This document shows, in pieces, positions 23,758 through 35,390 of a stretch of DNA of 64,000 nucleotides (the stretch's first letter is position 1; each line of letters opens with the position of its first letter). A program made the position numbers and the translations under genes. Where the stretch lies: assembly GCF_036711975.1 (NCBI RefSeq), contig NC_091973.1:5518001-5582000 (forward strand). Reading direction: 5' to 3'. Under the pieces are notes generated by a model. The model did not search any database and was not told the DNA's origin. It saw nothing but the letters and a program-made list of their open reading frames with translations. The stretch comes from Onthophagus taurus. Its lineage: Eukaryota; Arthropoda; Insecta; Coleoptera; Scarabaeidae.

Positions 23758-24933
23758 ACATCAAATGCTGCGAGGCATTGCAGCCACCAGCACCTTTGCT
23801 TAATCATTCAAAACCTTACATTTTATTATTATTGTTAATGAAATAAATAATATAAATTGATACAAGGTACAAATTGTGTATAATACATCTAAGTAAAGCG
23901 AAAATATTTGATTATCTCCTTAATTATTTATTATTGTTGTTAACATAGGATACTTAATGTTCCATTTAATTAAGAAAGTGAAATACATTATTTATAATTT
24001 CGATCGTATTCGTTCTATTTTTTTTTGTTTTTGGACGCACGTGGAGGTAACTGATGACTATTTATAAATAGTCATAAACAAGAACGACATAGTAAAAGCT
24101 TCGATTCATTACTATCGATTCCGTAAAAGCATAGGCGGGCATAATTGTGTACTTCCACTGTCCCTTACATTAATCTTTACGTGGGCGGTGGGTTTTCGCT
24201 CCATCGGCGGTGAACGATGAATAATAAATGGAAATAACAGGTGGACAGTAATTTGTGTAAAACGCGTCGCCTGGACAGCAGAAAACACGCTGCTGTGGGG
24301 CCATTATTTGACAATTAAGGGAAATCAATTCGGAAGGAATTAATGTACGATTCGACCGGGATTCATGTCGGGATCGATTCACCCAAATGATCGAAAGCAT
24401 AAACACTATGCCGATAAAATATTCATTAAGACAACAATGACATCATCAAGAGCTGATTTTCGTGTCGCTACGACAATGTCTATTTTGAACAAAGAACGCG
24501 CTCGTCTCTGGCAAGTTGACAATTTTTTCCCTCCGCTTACCCCGACACCTTCACGACCCGTTCTATTTCGATTCTAGAAACGCTCCTCACAAAAAAAAAT
24601 AACGTGCTGGCCAACATAATATTTACGCCGTATCTGACCATTCGTGTTGCCAACGTGATGCGCTACCCAGATAACTATCGACCGACTCTTTCAGCAAATA
24701 AACCATCTTTCTTCCTACTACACATTCTTTATACAAACGTTTATTTCTTTTTTTAAAATTCAATTTTAACTCCTAAAAAATGTTTTATTTATAAACCTAA
24801 TTCAGTTGTAATTAAGTCATATAAATATATAATTTAACAATAAAACAAACATTTTATGAAAAAAATTTTTTATTTTTAATCTTCACCCTCCACCCAAGAG
24901 ATTTCAGTAAGAAAAATAAAAGATATGAAACGT
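23758..24933. other. Spacer, including the likely 3' UTR of the YGPP-repeat gene
   Basis: No gene recognised. AATAAA on the minus strand (tttatt at about 24784-24789) lies some 150 bp past the stop at 24934 and could end that transcript. Confidence 0.35.
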
Positions 24934-26245
24934 TTAAAAACTGTCTTGGTAGTTTACGTCATATTGTTGGTTATTATAAAAATTGTTTGGTTGTAAAAGT
25001 TCTTGTAATCTTCGTAAAACCGAATTTTTTGAATATTGGTTATACCAAGCATCCAATAAAGGTGATAAAACATCTCTGCCTGGAGCGCTTGGTGGGGCGT
25101 AAGTAATGCTTATTTGATCGTTTCCTGGGTTTGGAGGACCGTATCCAGTTTGGGGGGGTCCATATCCAGTTTGAGGTGGTCCATAACTTGCTGGTGGAGG
25201 TCCGTAAGTATATCCATATGTGTTTCTGATAGTCGTCTGTTCTGTGGGTGTATTTCCAGTTGATCCTTCGGTGGTTGTAGTGGATGTGGTGTCTTCTTCA
25301 TCTTGCCTACCAAAAGGATAATCATCGTTATAATAATCATATGCGGAATCGTAATAATCGGGATCTCTATTAATAGGTCTTCGATTTCCTCTAATCCTGT
25401 TTCTATTTCCTGGTCTCCTTCTTCTTCTATTGACTTGTCGGTCAAAGTAATCATCATAGGATGGCGTTGTGGTTCGCTTTTTATTAGATGGTCTTTTTCT
25501 GCCTCGTACCCTATCATCATAATCTGGTCCTCTTGATCCTTTCCTTGAGGAGCCCCGTCTTGGCCTATTAGCAGTTTCTTTGTAGTCCGGAAACTCTAAT
25601 TCATCATCTAATAGCCCAGTTTCTTGCGGTTCTTGATCGATTTCTCTCGTCTTATTAAAATGAGGTTCACTTCCATTGTACTTTACGTATTTATAAAATT
25701 GATTTGATGGCTCAGCTTCGTTATCTTGTATTTCTTTTGATGATTGAGTTTCCCCTTCAGTTGAAGATTGTTGTACTGAAACTTCCTCCTCCTCTTCTTG
25801 TTTTGGAAGATTATTATCATCTACGCCATCTTCTTCAGGTGGAGAACGAGGCGTGGTCGTTGTTCTTCTATCGTGGATATGGATAATTTGCTGTTGGTTC
25901 AACGGAGGAGGAAGGATGTGAGGAGAATGAGTGGTGTGGGCGTAATTTCCTTGCAAAGAATACCATAAGGGAGGAAAATATGGATATAGTGGTCGAAACG
26001 GAACCCAAGGAGATTGGTTGTAGCCTAAAAGGTAAGGTTTACCTTGACTGGCTTTTGCGAAAAATGTTGCAGCTAAGAGAAGCCCTAAGAGAGGTCCTTG
26101 GAAAGTCCTGGGTTGTCTTGCTAAGTAATCCGGCTCTATTGCTGAAGAAAATAATCACAATTTAATATACTTTGGCCATTAAGGTTTGTATCAAAGTATA
26201 TTTTTCTAACTTACTTGTAACATTGTAATACTCCGTGGTTAACAT
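24934..26245 (-). CDS. Secreted or membrane-anchored YGPP-repeat, charged low-complexity protein, about 412 aa
   Basis: I do not recognise a named family. Exons on the minus strand: 26245-26215 and 26141-24934 (1239 nt, phase 1 join). Near the N-terminus is a hydrophobic stretch, GPLLGLLLAATFFAKASQG, fitting a signal peptide or anchor after about 25 residues. A Pro/Tyr/Trp-rich segment follows (SPWVPFRPLYPYFPPLWYS), then acidic Glu/Ser/Thr stretches. Next is a strongly basic Arg/Gly/Asn block (RRRRRPGNRNRIRGNRR). YGPP repeats follow (SYGPPQTGYGPPQTGYGPP), as in resilin-like and other insect matrix proteins. The tail is NNFYNNQQYDVNYQDSF. An extracellular matrix or cuticle role is inference. 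The start is uncertain: the frame upstream of Met 26245 stays open to about 26333 and reads through a second hydrophobic stretch (YLLLLPLVLCEKLSIPEVFE), so a further 5' exon may exist. Confidence 0.65.
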
Positions 26246-26768
26246 TATTAAGTTGAGTAATTCACAAGTGCATCCTTCGAATACTTCTGGAATACTAAGC
26301 TTTTCACAGAGCACAAGAGGTAAAAGCAGGAGATACTTTTATGCGGGTCTTTGCAAAGAGCCCTCATGAGTAAGGTGAAAACGGTAAGAATTTTAATAGT
26401 TTTGATTAGGAAGATATAGAAATGTGGAGCAGTCATAAATCATTTTATAAATAATACTTTTTATATTACAACATAATAAAAAATTACTACTTAATAATAA
26501 TTAATAGAAACAAAATTAATTAAAAAAACAAAAAAATAATAAAATTAATTCGTTATATTTCAGCGCCATCTATGATATAGCCGTAGAATTAAACCCCCCA
26601 TTTTTATCGTCGATAAAGCAGAGCACACTCGAGTATTCAACACTCTTCGTTAGATAACTACGATTTACGAAGGATTTAGGGACATCTATTTCAAAATCAA
26701 AGAAACGCAAATTGAATTTGAAAATATTTAATCATTTTTTCCAGAAATGAGTTAAATTCAATAGCATA

Positions 26769-26828
26769 GATAAGCGGATCATGACTCAGTTAAGGAGCAC
26801 GCTTAATCGACGATAAGATAAAGATAAG
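26769..26828 (+). promoter_or_regulatory. GATA-site cluster with an AP-1 site upstream of OATP gene 1
   Basis: GATAAG at 26769-26774, 26812-26817 and 26823-26828, plus an overlapping GATAAA at 26817-26822. A perfect AP-1 core TGACTCA lies at 26782-26788. All lie 60-120 bp upstream of the OATP start codon. GATA factors drive midgut and Malpighian tubule genes in insects, so this placement fits an epithelial transporter; that use is inference. Confidence 0.55.
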
Positions 26829-26887
26829 CCGGTTCATTTGCAAACGTTACACTAGCAGCTCAAAACAGGTTCAGCATTGCCGCCGAG

Positions 26888-29309
26888 ATGATCCACCCTC
26901 GAGAAATAATGCGCACTAATTCTGAAGTTGGAAGTCAATTTTCCGCCCCAATAAATAATAGACGAACAACAACGATAGATTGTGGATGGGCTGCCTTGCC
27001 GTGTTTGGCCCAACGGTTAAATTTGGAGAGATGGGCGAAAGCGGGAGTTTTTCTATATTTCTTCGCCCATTTAGGAGCTCTTCAAGGAGTAATGCTTAGT
27101 TATTTTAGAGGAACCGCCCATATTTGGATGCAACATTATCAATATTCTGAAATTTTAATTGGTAAGTATTTAATTATTAATTAAGAAGTGTATTTATGTT
27201 TTTTTAATAGGATGGTTGTTATATTCCAACGAAATATTCGTCGGGGTTTTTGCCCTTTTAATATCGTATTGGGGTAATAGGATTCATAGAGTATCTTGGT
27301 TGGGTGGTTTAGCAATTTTCCAATCTTTTATTGCTATATTTTTGGTTATCCCAGAAACTCACGAACCTCGTTTAGATGATTTCCGTAATACAACAGGTAA
27401 AAGAATTGCTAAGAATTTTTTTGTTTTTAATTAATTTTTTATTTAGTGACGGATTTTCTCTGCACCAATTTCTTTAGTAAGCTTCAGTTAGGATTGGAAT
27501 TTAATTATATCGCCTTAATATTATTATTTTTATTCCAATTATTTTTTGGATTTGCCACAATATCTTTTTACACACTTGGGTTGTCCTATATTGACGATAA
27601 CATTGAGAAAGATAATGCCTCAACGTATTTAGCGATTCCCATGGCTGCGAAAATTTTTGGAAAACAAGTCGGGTTGTATTTATCTTGGGCGCCGGCTCTC
27701 TCCAATAATTTAATAATTTTTACCACTCCAGGTAAGCATCTATAAATTAAATAAATATAAAAATGGTATAGAATTAAAATTTTTAGCATGGTTGGTTTTG
27801 TCATCGTTAATATTCATTTTTGGCAGCATCATCACGTTATTTCCAATCAGTTTACCTGCTATGGCGTTAAAAAAAGCGGTTGCATCTTTGTTGAGTTTAG
27901 CTGGAAGGCACATTGAGGGGGATGATGAAGAATGTGATGAAGAAGATGAAGAAATAGAAGTAACACAAGATGGGTTTTTTACAACGCTTTGGAGGCTCTT
28001 AAAAAATCCTGTCTTGATGTTAAATATTGCCGCGTGCACCTTCGCTGGAATAGCCTTCGTAAATTTGGAGATTTTTCAAAATAAATTTTTTCAATCAAGA
28101 TTTTTCGTTCAAGTTGGATCAGATCTTTCCGGTTATCAAGACAACCTCATCTCAAAAATAGCAAACGTTATTAAATACCCTTTCATAGCTACGTCACTTA
28201 TCGCAACAGGTTTCATTATCGCCAAAGTGAAACCAAAACTTAAATACATAGCATTGTTCAACGTCATGATTTACACTATCACAGCATTGAGCTTCATCAG
28301 TTTAGCATTTTTAAGTTGTGACGTCACACTTCAAAGCGATATTCCTGGAAGGTTAATAACGCCATCGTGTAGTAGTCATTGTTATTGCCCAAAAAACACT
28401 CCGTTCGTACCAGTGTGTACCGTTGAAGGACAAAAAACTTATTTCTCACCTTGTCACGCTGGATGTCAAAATGTGAGCTTTTCAAATACCAAGATTTATT
28501 CGGGGTGTACTTGCGGAGAAAGTACTACTTCTGTAACAGAAACATCCGCAACTGAAGGTGCTTGCAACCAGACTACTTGTAGCTTATATTTTGTTGTAGC
28601 TCAAGCCAGTATTGTAATGGCTAGCTCATCTATGGTCAGCACAGTTATTACGAATTTATTAATTAATTTAAGAGTGGTTGAGCCTGCAGATAAAGCTATG
28701 GCTTTAGCTTTGGAATGTACATTTTTAGGAATATTACCATATGTTCCTGGGAAAATTATTTATTCTTATGTAGCTGGTAAGTTTTTTACTTTTATGGTTT
28801 AAACACTTTTTGGTTTAGTTGTGTGTTTATTAAAATGATTGGATATGTACTCTATGTGAAAATTTTAAATTTATGGATTTATGGAGAAAAAAATATTCTT
28901 GCATCAGTCAACGTTGTTAATATATTATTTTAATTAAACGCACTATTAAACCAATTATTATTTTATACTTTCTAAATTTTTTTTTTTAGAATCACTTTGT
29001 AGATATACTGGAAATAATGGATGTTTATTAAATTCTAAATCATTTGGATTATTTTTCTCAGTAACAACAATAGTACTTATTGGAATAGCTGCTTTGATAT
29101 CAGTAGGTGTAGTATTATTAATCGGAGATATTCACATTTGGACTAAGGAGGATGAACCTTCAACGGCAAATAGAGATGAAATTGAAAGAAGTCGTGTTGA
29201 CAGTGATTTTGGTACGGATGATAATTTGGATTTTAACTTAAGATCGGTTGGGCAACAAGAAAGAAACGATAATCGAGAGAGATCTAGTATATTGCAATCG
29301 TCATTTTAG
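26888..29309 (+). CDS. Organic anion transporting polypeptide (SLCO family), divergent, 684 aa
   Basis: Twelve-helix uptake carrier of amphipathic organic anions at the plasma membrane. Exons: 26888-27161, 27211-27396, 27447-27731, 27787-28776 and 28990-29309; every intron is phase 1, lengths 49, 50, 55 and 213 bp. Family evidence: first helices (WAKAGVFLYFFAHLGALQG), TFYTLGLSYIDDN-like motif (ISFYTLGLSYIDDNIEKDN), the NPVLMLN motif opening the second half, and a large Kazal-like cysteine-rich loop between helices 9 and 10 (about 442-495; CSSHCYCPKN ... CHAGCQNVSF ... CTCG). An acidic insert (GDDEECDEEDEEIE) sits in the central cytoplasmic loop. Odd: the superfamily signature DxRWxGAWWxG is replaced by TTPAWLVLSSLIFIFG. 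The second OATP gene, convergent with this one, keeps the signature. Reading frame is intact throughout. Confidence 0.92.
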
Positions 29310-29337
29310 GTGACAATAATACAAAAGAATATATATG

Positions 29338-31518
29338 TTAAATATCCTTTAATTCAAACTCAACATCGTCATCAAATATTTTTAAGCCCTTCACAAAATA
29401 CCACACGCCCACGTCGAATATGGTGCCTATGGTGACGAAACCAGCAGCCGTGAAGTTTAAAGTATATCTTAAAGTTTCGCTATTATATAGCCAACAGTTT
29501 CCGTTTCCAGAACAAGTTTTGCCCCAAACCAAACAAGCTTTATCTGCAAAATATGAATTAATTTCATGGTTACTTTTGGTAATTAACTTTACCTAAAATG
29601 ATTCCGAAAAGTATTGGGGATGGAACAAAAGCGCAGAGACTCATCATCATTAATGCAAAACCCATGGCAACCGGTTTATCTTTTTCTTCAACGCATCTCA
29701 CCGTAACTAAAAAGTTAGAAACTCTTCCAGTAGCTCCTGTGAATTTCAATAAACAAACTACAGCTAGAAATGCATAGAATTTTGAAAAACAGTCTACATG
29801 ACAATTGCCGGAAGTTGCGTAACCATAACCATCATCAGATTGAATACAAGAGCACTCTTTATATAATTTAGTTAGGTTTGTGAGTGAATATTGAGAACAT
29901 CCTGCATGACAAGCCGAGATAAAAGACGTTTTGCCATCCTGAGAACAAACAGGGTTGTATTTGACATAATCACAATTGCAATTTGAATTACAACTATTTG
30001 TTGATTGATATCTAAAACATAAAGGACCATAAATGAACTCATAAACTTTTTCTTATAACACTTTTACCTTTTTGCTATGGGATTAATATCCAAACAATCT
30101 AAATAAACATATGAAATAATTCCAAAAACCGATATTGCACCTACAACAACATTCCAAGCCGCCAAAATTCTAGCAGTCGGTTTAAACTTTGATATTATCA
30201 ATCCTGACAATAATACTCCTATCGCTGAAAATATTAAACCAGCTGTTCCTGTAATTAAACTAGATGCTGAAGCTGATTGTTTATATAACGTTTCAATGTA
30301 TTTCGGTAAGAAAATCCAATAAGGCATGTAACCCAAGAAATAAAAGACGGCAGCGAAATTATTTAACATTAACGTCGGATTTTTTACTAATCTATTAAAA
30401 GTCTTCATCATATCTGCAAAATTTTAATTATTTTTAATAATTATTTATTTATAATTGTAACCTTTAAAAGATCTTGGAAGCTCTGGTTCATCAGTTGTGG
30501 AACGCGTTGTTAATTTTCTTGCGGCAGCTCTTGGAAGTTGCTTCGGAAACAAAGCCAACAATGAAGCACAGAGAAAAATAATACCTGCTAAGATAATCCA
30601 ACCTAACCACCAAGCTCCAAGCCATCTAGGATCGTTATTATTTATGGTGGGCGTTAACGAAGGGGAAATATATAATTTTAAACAAATCGATGCTAAAGCA
30701 TAACCTATAGCTGGGCCGAGAGTTCTTAAAAAATATGATATACCTAAAATGGAATCTCTTTATTAACCAATAAAAACATATTTTTACCCAAAAACTGTTT
30801 TATTTTTTTACTTACTAATTAAAGCGGGAGTTTTAGATTTTCTTATGTTATCATCCATATAGCTGATTCCTAAAGTATAATAAAGAGGGGAGCCGATCCC
30901 TGATATTAATTGGGCGGTAAATAATATTGCTGTAGCGGGAGCGTAATTCCCTTCCTCCATATCACATTCCGTCAATGTTTGATTAATCCCGCATAAAACT
31001 TTTTTCTTCTCAAGCTCAAACACCTTATCCGTATTATTGTTATCCATTTGTCCATATTCTATAGTCAAAAATAACGCATCTTTACCAGCTCCATATAACC
31101 AATGAGGTAGCGCAGTTAATAGACAAAATAACACGACTGTATAAAGTCCTATCGCCATCCAACGCGGTCTATGTCGCCTTCCAACATAATAACTCAAAAT
31201 CACAGATACGAGGAGTTGACTCAAATCATTCCCAACAGTTATTATCCCAGTTGTTTTGCTTGGAATTTTGAATCTTTGCTCTAACGTAGTGATTGTTCCG
31301 TTATAATAGGCGTAAGTTGCCGAAAATAGACATCCTAATATACCATAAAGGAACACAAAAGCTTTTTTATTAGCGAATTTTTGTAACAACTTCCCTTTGA
31401 TAAACCATAATCCACAAGTGGTGTCTTCATCGATTTCTACAGAAACGGATTTTAGAACCACCTCTTCCTCAGGAAGGATATAATCCGAATTCCCATTATC
31501 TTTGTGATTCGCGTCCAT
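29338..31518 (-). CDS. Organic anion transporting polypeptide (SLCO family), 651 aa
   Basis: Membrane carrier for organic anions. Minus-strand exons: 31518-30816, 30743-30462, 30413-30068, 30011-29593 and 29543-29338 (1956 nt, phases 1, 1, 2, 1 consistent). Motifs in order: KKAFVFLYGILGCLFSATYA (helix 1), PLYYTLGISYMDDNIRKSKTP, the superfamily signature DPRWLGAWWLGWIILAG, then KNPTLMLNNFAAVFYFLGYM. A Kazal-like loop starts at about residue 447 (CNSNCNCDYVKYNPVCSQDG ... CHAGCSQYS ... CSCI). C-terminal helices follow (PSPILFGIILGDKACLVWG). Introns are 72, 48, 56 and 49 bp. The donor of the 30414-30461 intron is GTTACA, weaker than its neighbours. It lies tail to tail with the other OATP gene; the two probably arose by local duplication with inversion (inference). 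Confidence 0.94.
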
Positions 31519-31888
31519 GCTTTCCCTTCACATTCTCGATTAAGACTCGTTGGATGTCGAACTTTAGTCGCGCGCTGTATCGCGTTTTGTAACCGGTGGG
31601 CGACCAGGATACGGTTTAAAGAACTAAACGCGGTAATTGCTAATGGTCGATTTAAGTCCTTGTTAAGGAACGGCGGACGTCATAGCGCCAATTCCCTGTG
31701 TCAATAGCGATGTGAAGCGTTTCAAATTGGGTCTCCGGTACGAGGTACGACGCAGTTGAACTACCTTGGGGATTCCTTTCAAAAGGGATACGCAGGATTC
31801 CGATACATCAAACATACATTTTGTACAAAATTCTAAGAATCGAAAGGATTCATGGAAAAAGTTTACAAATTTTGACAAAAATAAGATG
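31519..31888. other. 5' flank of OATP gene 2
   Basis: Between the OATP start and the LINE. No gene or clear core-promoter motif seen. Confidence 0.35.
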
Positions 31889-33651
31889 TATAATAATAAT
31901 AATATTCCTTTATTACCCAACAGGCATAAAAAAAGGATAACAATATATATTCAATAATGTAATAATACAATAATATGTATCTGTATGTGAGCAAAAAAAT
32001 GGAATCCTGTTGCCCACTTTACAGAGAGTGTATATTGCAATGTTTGTCCTGGTATAAGGAATGACGAATACGCAGCTATATCTTGAGTTACTCCTTGGAA
32101 CAACAAACCCTAGTCGCTCAAGAATGAAAGAATGCTATAATCGATAAGCTTTTGCAGAAACTTTTCATAAAACGCGTTTCTTCTGTCCGTCAAGGAATCC
32201 ATAATGTGTCGCGAAAGCAAATTATTTTGTGGTATACCTCACTCAGGGTAAATTCCATCAGATTTGTAAGAAAGAAATTTTAAGAATCAGACAAGCGTAT
32301 TGTAACTTACTCAGAACGTAAGCACAATACAAAGTCTTTAATAAGTTGACATTTGTGAAATATTTAGACATACGCATCACAAAACCTACGAACACACATT
32401 ATTGATATGTGTTTTAAAATTAAGACTTGCATCAAACAGGACGCCCAAATCCCTCTACTCCTCTGCACGACTTAAAGTGCTGGCAGAAATATTGTAAGGA
32501 TATATCCATGGTGACGAGCATTGGCTATAAGTAAGTACACAACATTTATCTATATTAAGATTAAGTTTGTAGGTCTTACACCATTGCACTATTGTGTTTA
32601 AGTTGTGTTGCAGCTTATCTGCATCTGCCATTGATGAGACTTCGGCAAAGATCTTGATATTATCAGCATACCCCAAAATCCGACAATCAATTTTTAGAAG
32701 TAAGTCATTTATGAAAAGAACAAATAAATTTGATCCCTGTGGAACCCATGAGGTAAGAGTGAACTCATTAGAAAAATATCCATTGTAAGCAACATAACAT
32801 TTTCTATGTTGCAAATAAGAGGCCAGAAGTTGAATTGCTGAATCAATCAGACTTGCCCACGTCTATCCAAGGTGCTACAGATAAACTTGGAAATCGTAGC
32901 CAAGTTGGTAATTGTACAAAACCATGCTGGGAAGCTGACACAAAGGGGCGTGTGCTAGTGTACATAAAAGAATATAATAACTTTTCAAATAGTTTAGAAA
33001 AATTGGAAGTTATCGAAATTGGTCTATAGTTTGAGAGGGACGTACGATCATCCTTTTTGTAAACAGGCACAATTCTTGATCGTTTCCATCGTTCAGGAAA
33101 TTCACAGGACGTAATGGAGAAGTTAATAATAAATTTAAGAAGGCAAGCAAATATATAACGGCAGTCTCTGACCATAATAGTTGGCAACAAATCATCTCAA
33201 GCAGTATGCTTATTAGAAAATGTTGCCATTAATTTAATTAGCTCCTCTTCTGTAGTGAGATGAAAAGAGTATGGCAACGGATTGAAATTAGATTCAGTGA
33301 AAGTTCGGTCAGTAGAAACATATTGGCAAAAGCATTTACAATATCTTGAGGATCAGCTTGTGGTACGTTTCTTAGCTCGGAGAAAATTCCATATACTGGA
33401 CGGATTTGTTTTGATGGTATCTTGTATGTTGTTAAGATAATTAATGTAACTGTCGTTTATTTCATTTTTTGTGATAGAATTTTTTAATATTAATATGTCT
33501 CTTTATTTCCGCCGAAAACCACGGTGGGTAAGAATTATTAGATTTGGTTTTAATAGGGACATGTGTATTAATTACGGAGCATCATACAATCCATAGAATC
33601 ATTGACAGCGGTATGGGAAAGCAAAATCATACTTAAAGAAGTGATCATATA

Positions 33652-35015
33652 CACAGGAAAAAATCGTGTCGTGTAAAAATTTTAGAGTAGTTGGTAAAAA
33701 GAATTAGAGTAAAAATTGTAATATCACATGGTAAAAATAACTCTAATGTACACTATATTTAATATTAATATAGAGTTCATATGTTATTCACTTAATAGAG
33801 TAGTTTTTACAGTTCTCTAAACGAGAGTTCTTTTTTACTTATGTTAGTGAAGTTATGTAATATATAAAACATTAAATTTTACACAAGACATGTAAACTGT
33901 ACTTTTCCTTCAGGTACTTCGTAGGCATCGCACTATTTTGCTCGGGATTACACGTCGGTACCACGTGATTAACATGTGGTGTGATACCAAGGTTTATATA
34001 TAAGAGGTTGTCTAGGTTCGTACGCAACCATATTGCGCATTACGTCACATGTGGAAAATAATACCGCCAAGCAATTCAAATTAAACAAAGGCATGGAGCA
34101 CCACATGGCCATGAGGTTGCGTGCGCAATCCGTGATCGCTTACGTCACGAAACACTCCTGCTCTTGCCCCTCGCCCACAAACTAAAATCAAAGTATTGCA
34201 GCATAGGAACTTAGACAATCTTTAATATATAAACCTTGGTGTGATACAGCTAAAATTTAACGGTCATTTACTAAACGAGTCGGAACTCGACAGCGTCTCG
34301 AGACCTGATTTACGGGATATAAAAAGAAAAAACGATTATTTTTATTTTAATTATATTTGCCAAACATTCGTGTTGTGAAATTAGTGGAACTTCCGGAAGA
34401 TTTTACGTACGAGTTCCTTGCGAAGATTGGTAAGTATGTACAACTATACATACAGAAAACTTATAGAAGACTCATTAGATGCAGTTTTCATGGTGACTCG
34501 GTGGAAACTTCAAAATGGATTAAGTATGGTTATATAAAAAGAATTTAATTTTTTTTAAATTTAAGATATAACAATATATTACAAGTAAAAATAAAAAAAA
34601 ATATATTTATAATTTTGATTTTTATTACAAACCTAAAGCCTTCCTAAAAATATTCTATACTTCGTATTAAAAATTAACACTAATAAGTGAAAGATACACA
34701 CTATTTAGTGATATTTTGTCACTTAATAGGGTAAAATTAGAACGAATCTTTAATAATTTACAGTGCTAATTTTACACTGATTAGATTAGAAATGTATCTA
34801 ATTAGAGTCACGACAACATCTAGTTAGATTACATATAATACACTGTTATAGAGTAACGATTTTACACTATTTAATAAACACCATCTTTCACTATTTAGTG
34901 TAAAATTTTAATCTATTCACCTACACTATATAGTGCAAAAAAATAACTCTAAATATATTGGACCGATCTGAACCATATTTTAGAGTTGGTTTTTTACTCT
35001 ATATTTTTTCCTGTG
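33652..35015. mobile_element. Non-autonomous TIR element inserted in the LINE
   Basis: Ends are short inverted repeats starting cacaggaaaaaat, with TA at both sides (33650-33651 and 35016-35017). It splits the LINE between reverse transcriptase and endonuclease remnants. The interior has no transposase and is AT-rich with repeated 'actctaat' / 'tagagt' and 'cactatttagtg' motifs. It carries a further MITE at 33988-34238. The superfamily is unclear; a TA duplication allows Tc1/mariner-type. Confidence 0.7.
33988..34238. mobile_element. 251-bp MITE with 9-bp target-site duplication
   Basis: Terminal inverted repeats begin caaggtttatata and match the reverse complement of the right end. The flanks are identical 9-mers, gtgtgatac, at 33979-33987 and 34239-34247. 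A diverged relative lies at 21413-21768. A 9-bp duplication is typical of Mutator-like elements, though an 8-bp hAT-like duplication plus a chance base is possible. Confidence 0.85.
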
Positions 35016-35390
35016 TAATGCAGGATAAGTTGCTTGATGGAAGTAAGTTATCAGAAGATGGGAACCGCTGGTGATTAGTAGATGTAGAGTAGTAAACTTC
35101 CACTTCAAGACTGCGATGATAAGAATCTTCTGGTTCAACTGGATTATTAGATCTTATTATGTGAAAATTCATGTCAGAATTAGAGATCAAGAAATCCAAC
35201 ATTCTGCCATCTTCATTCTTAACGTTATTGTACTGTTTGGCATTAAGAACACTTAAAAAATCAATAAAATCCCTGGTTTTAATTGAATATTGACTACTAG
35301 GTAAGATTAAATCGGGAAGATTGAAATAGCCTCAAGAGTCGTAGATGTGTCCATATCATCAGAAGATATATAGGGAGGAATCTATCATAG

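Larger units (their letters stand above)
31889..35390 (-). mobile_element. Non-LTR retrotransposon (LINE) remnant, interrupted by a nested element
   Basis: Minus strand. An endonuclease-region remnant lies at about 35300-35020 (TRDFIDFLSVLNAKQYNNVK, LDFLISNSDMNFHIIRS, DSYHRSLEVEV). Reverse transcriptase pieces follow at about 33190-32843 (PERWKRSRIVPVYKKDDRTS, LSNYRPISITSNFSKLFEKL) and 32814-32455 (WVPQGSNLFVLFINDLL, with the catalytic box changed to YADN). A C-terminal DRRNAFYEKFLQKLIDYSIL lies near 32190. The 3' end is an ATT-repeat tail near 31890. Stops and frameshifts show it is dead. The segment 33652-35015 is an unrelated insertion. The 5' limit is uncertain. Confidence 0.85.

Noticed and set aside
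25110-25520. 136-codon minus-strand ORF in another frame of the YGPP-repeat gene
   Set aside because: A shadow frame of the low-complexity coding exon.
33652-35015. Large virus-like DNA element (Polinton type)
   Set aside because: Only 1.36 kb, with short inverted ends, a TA duplication and no coding genes.
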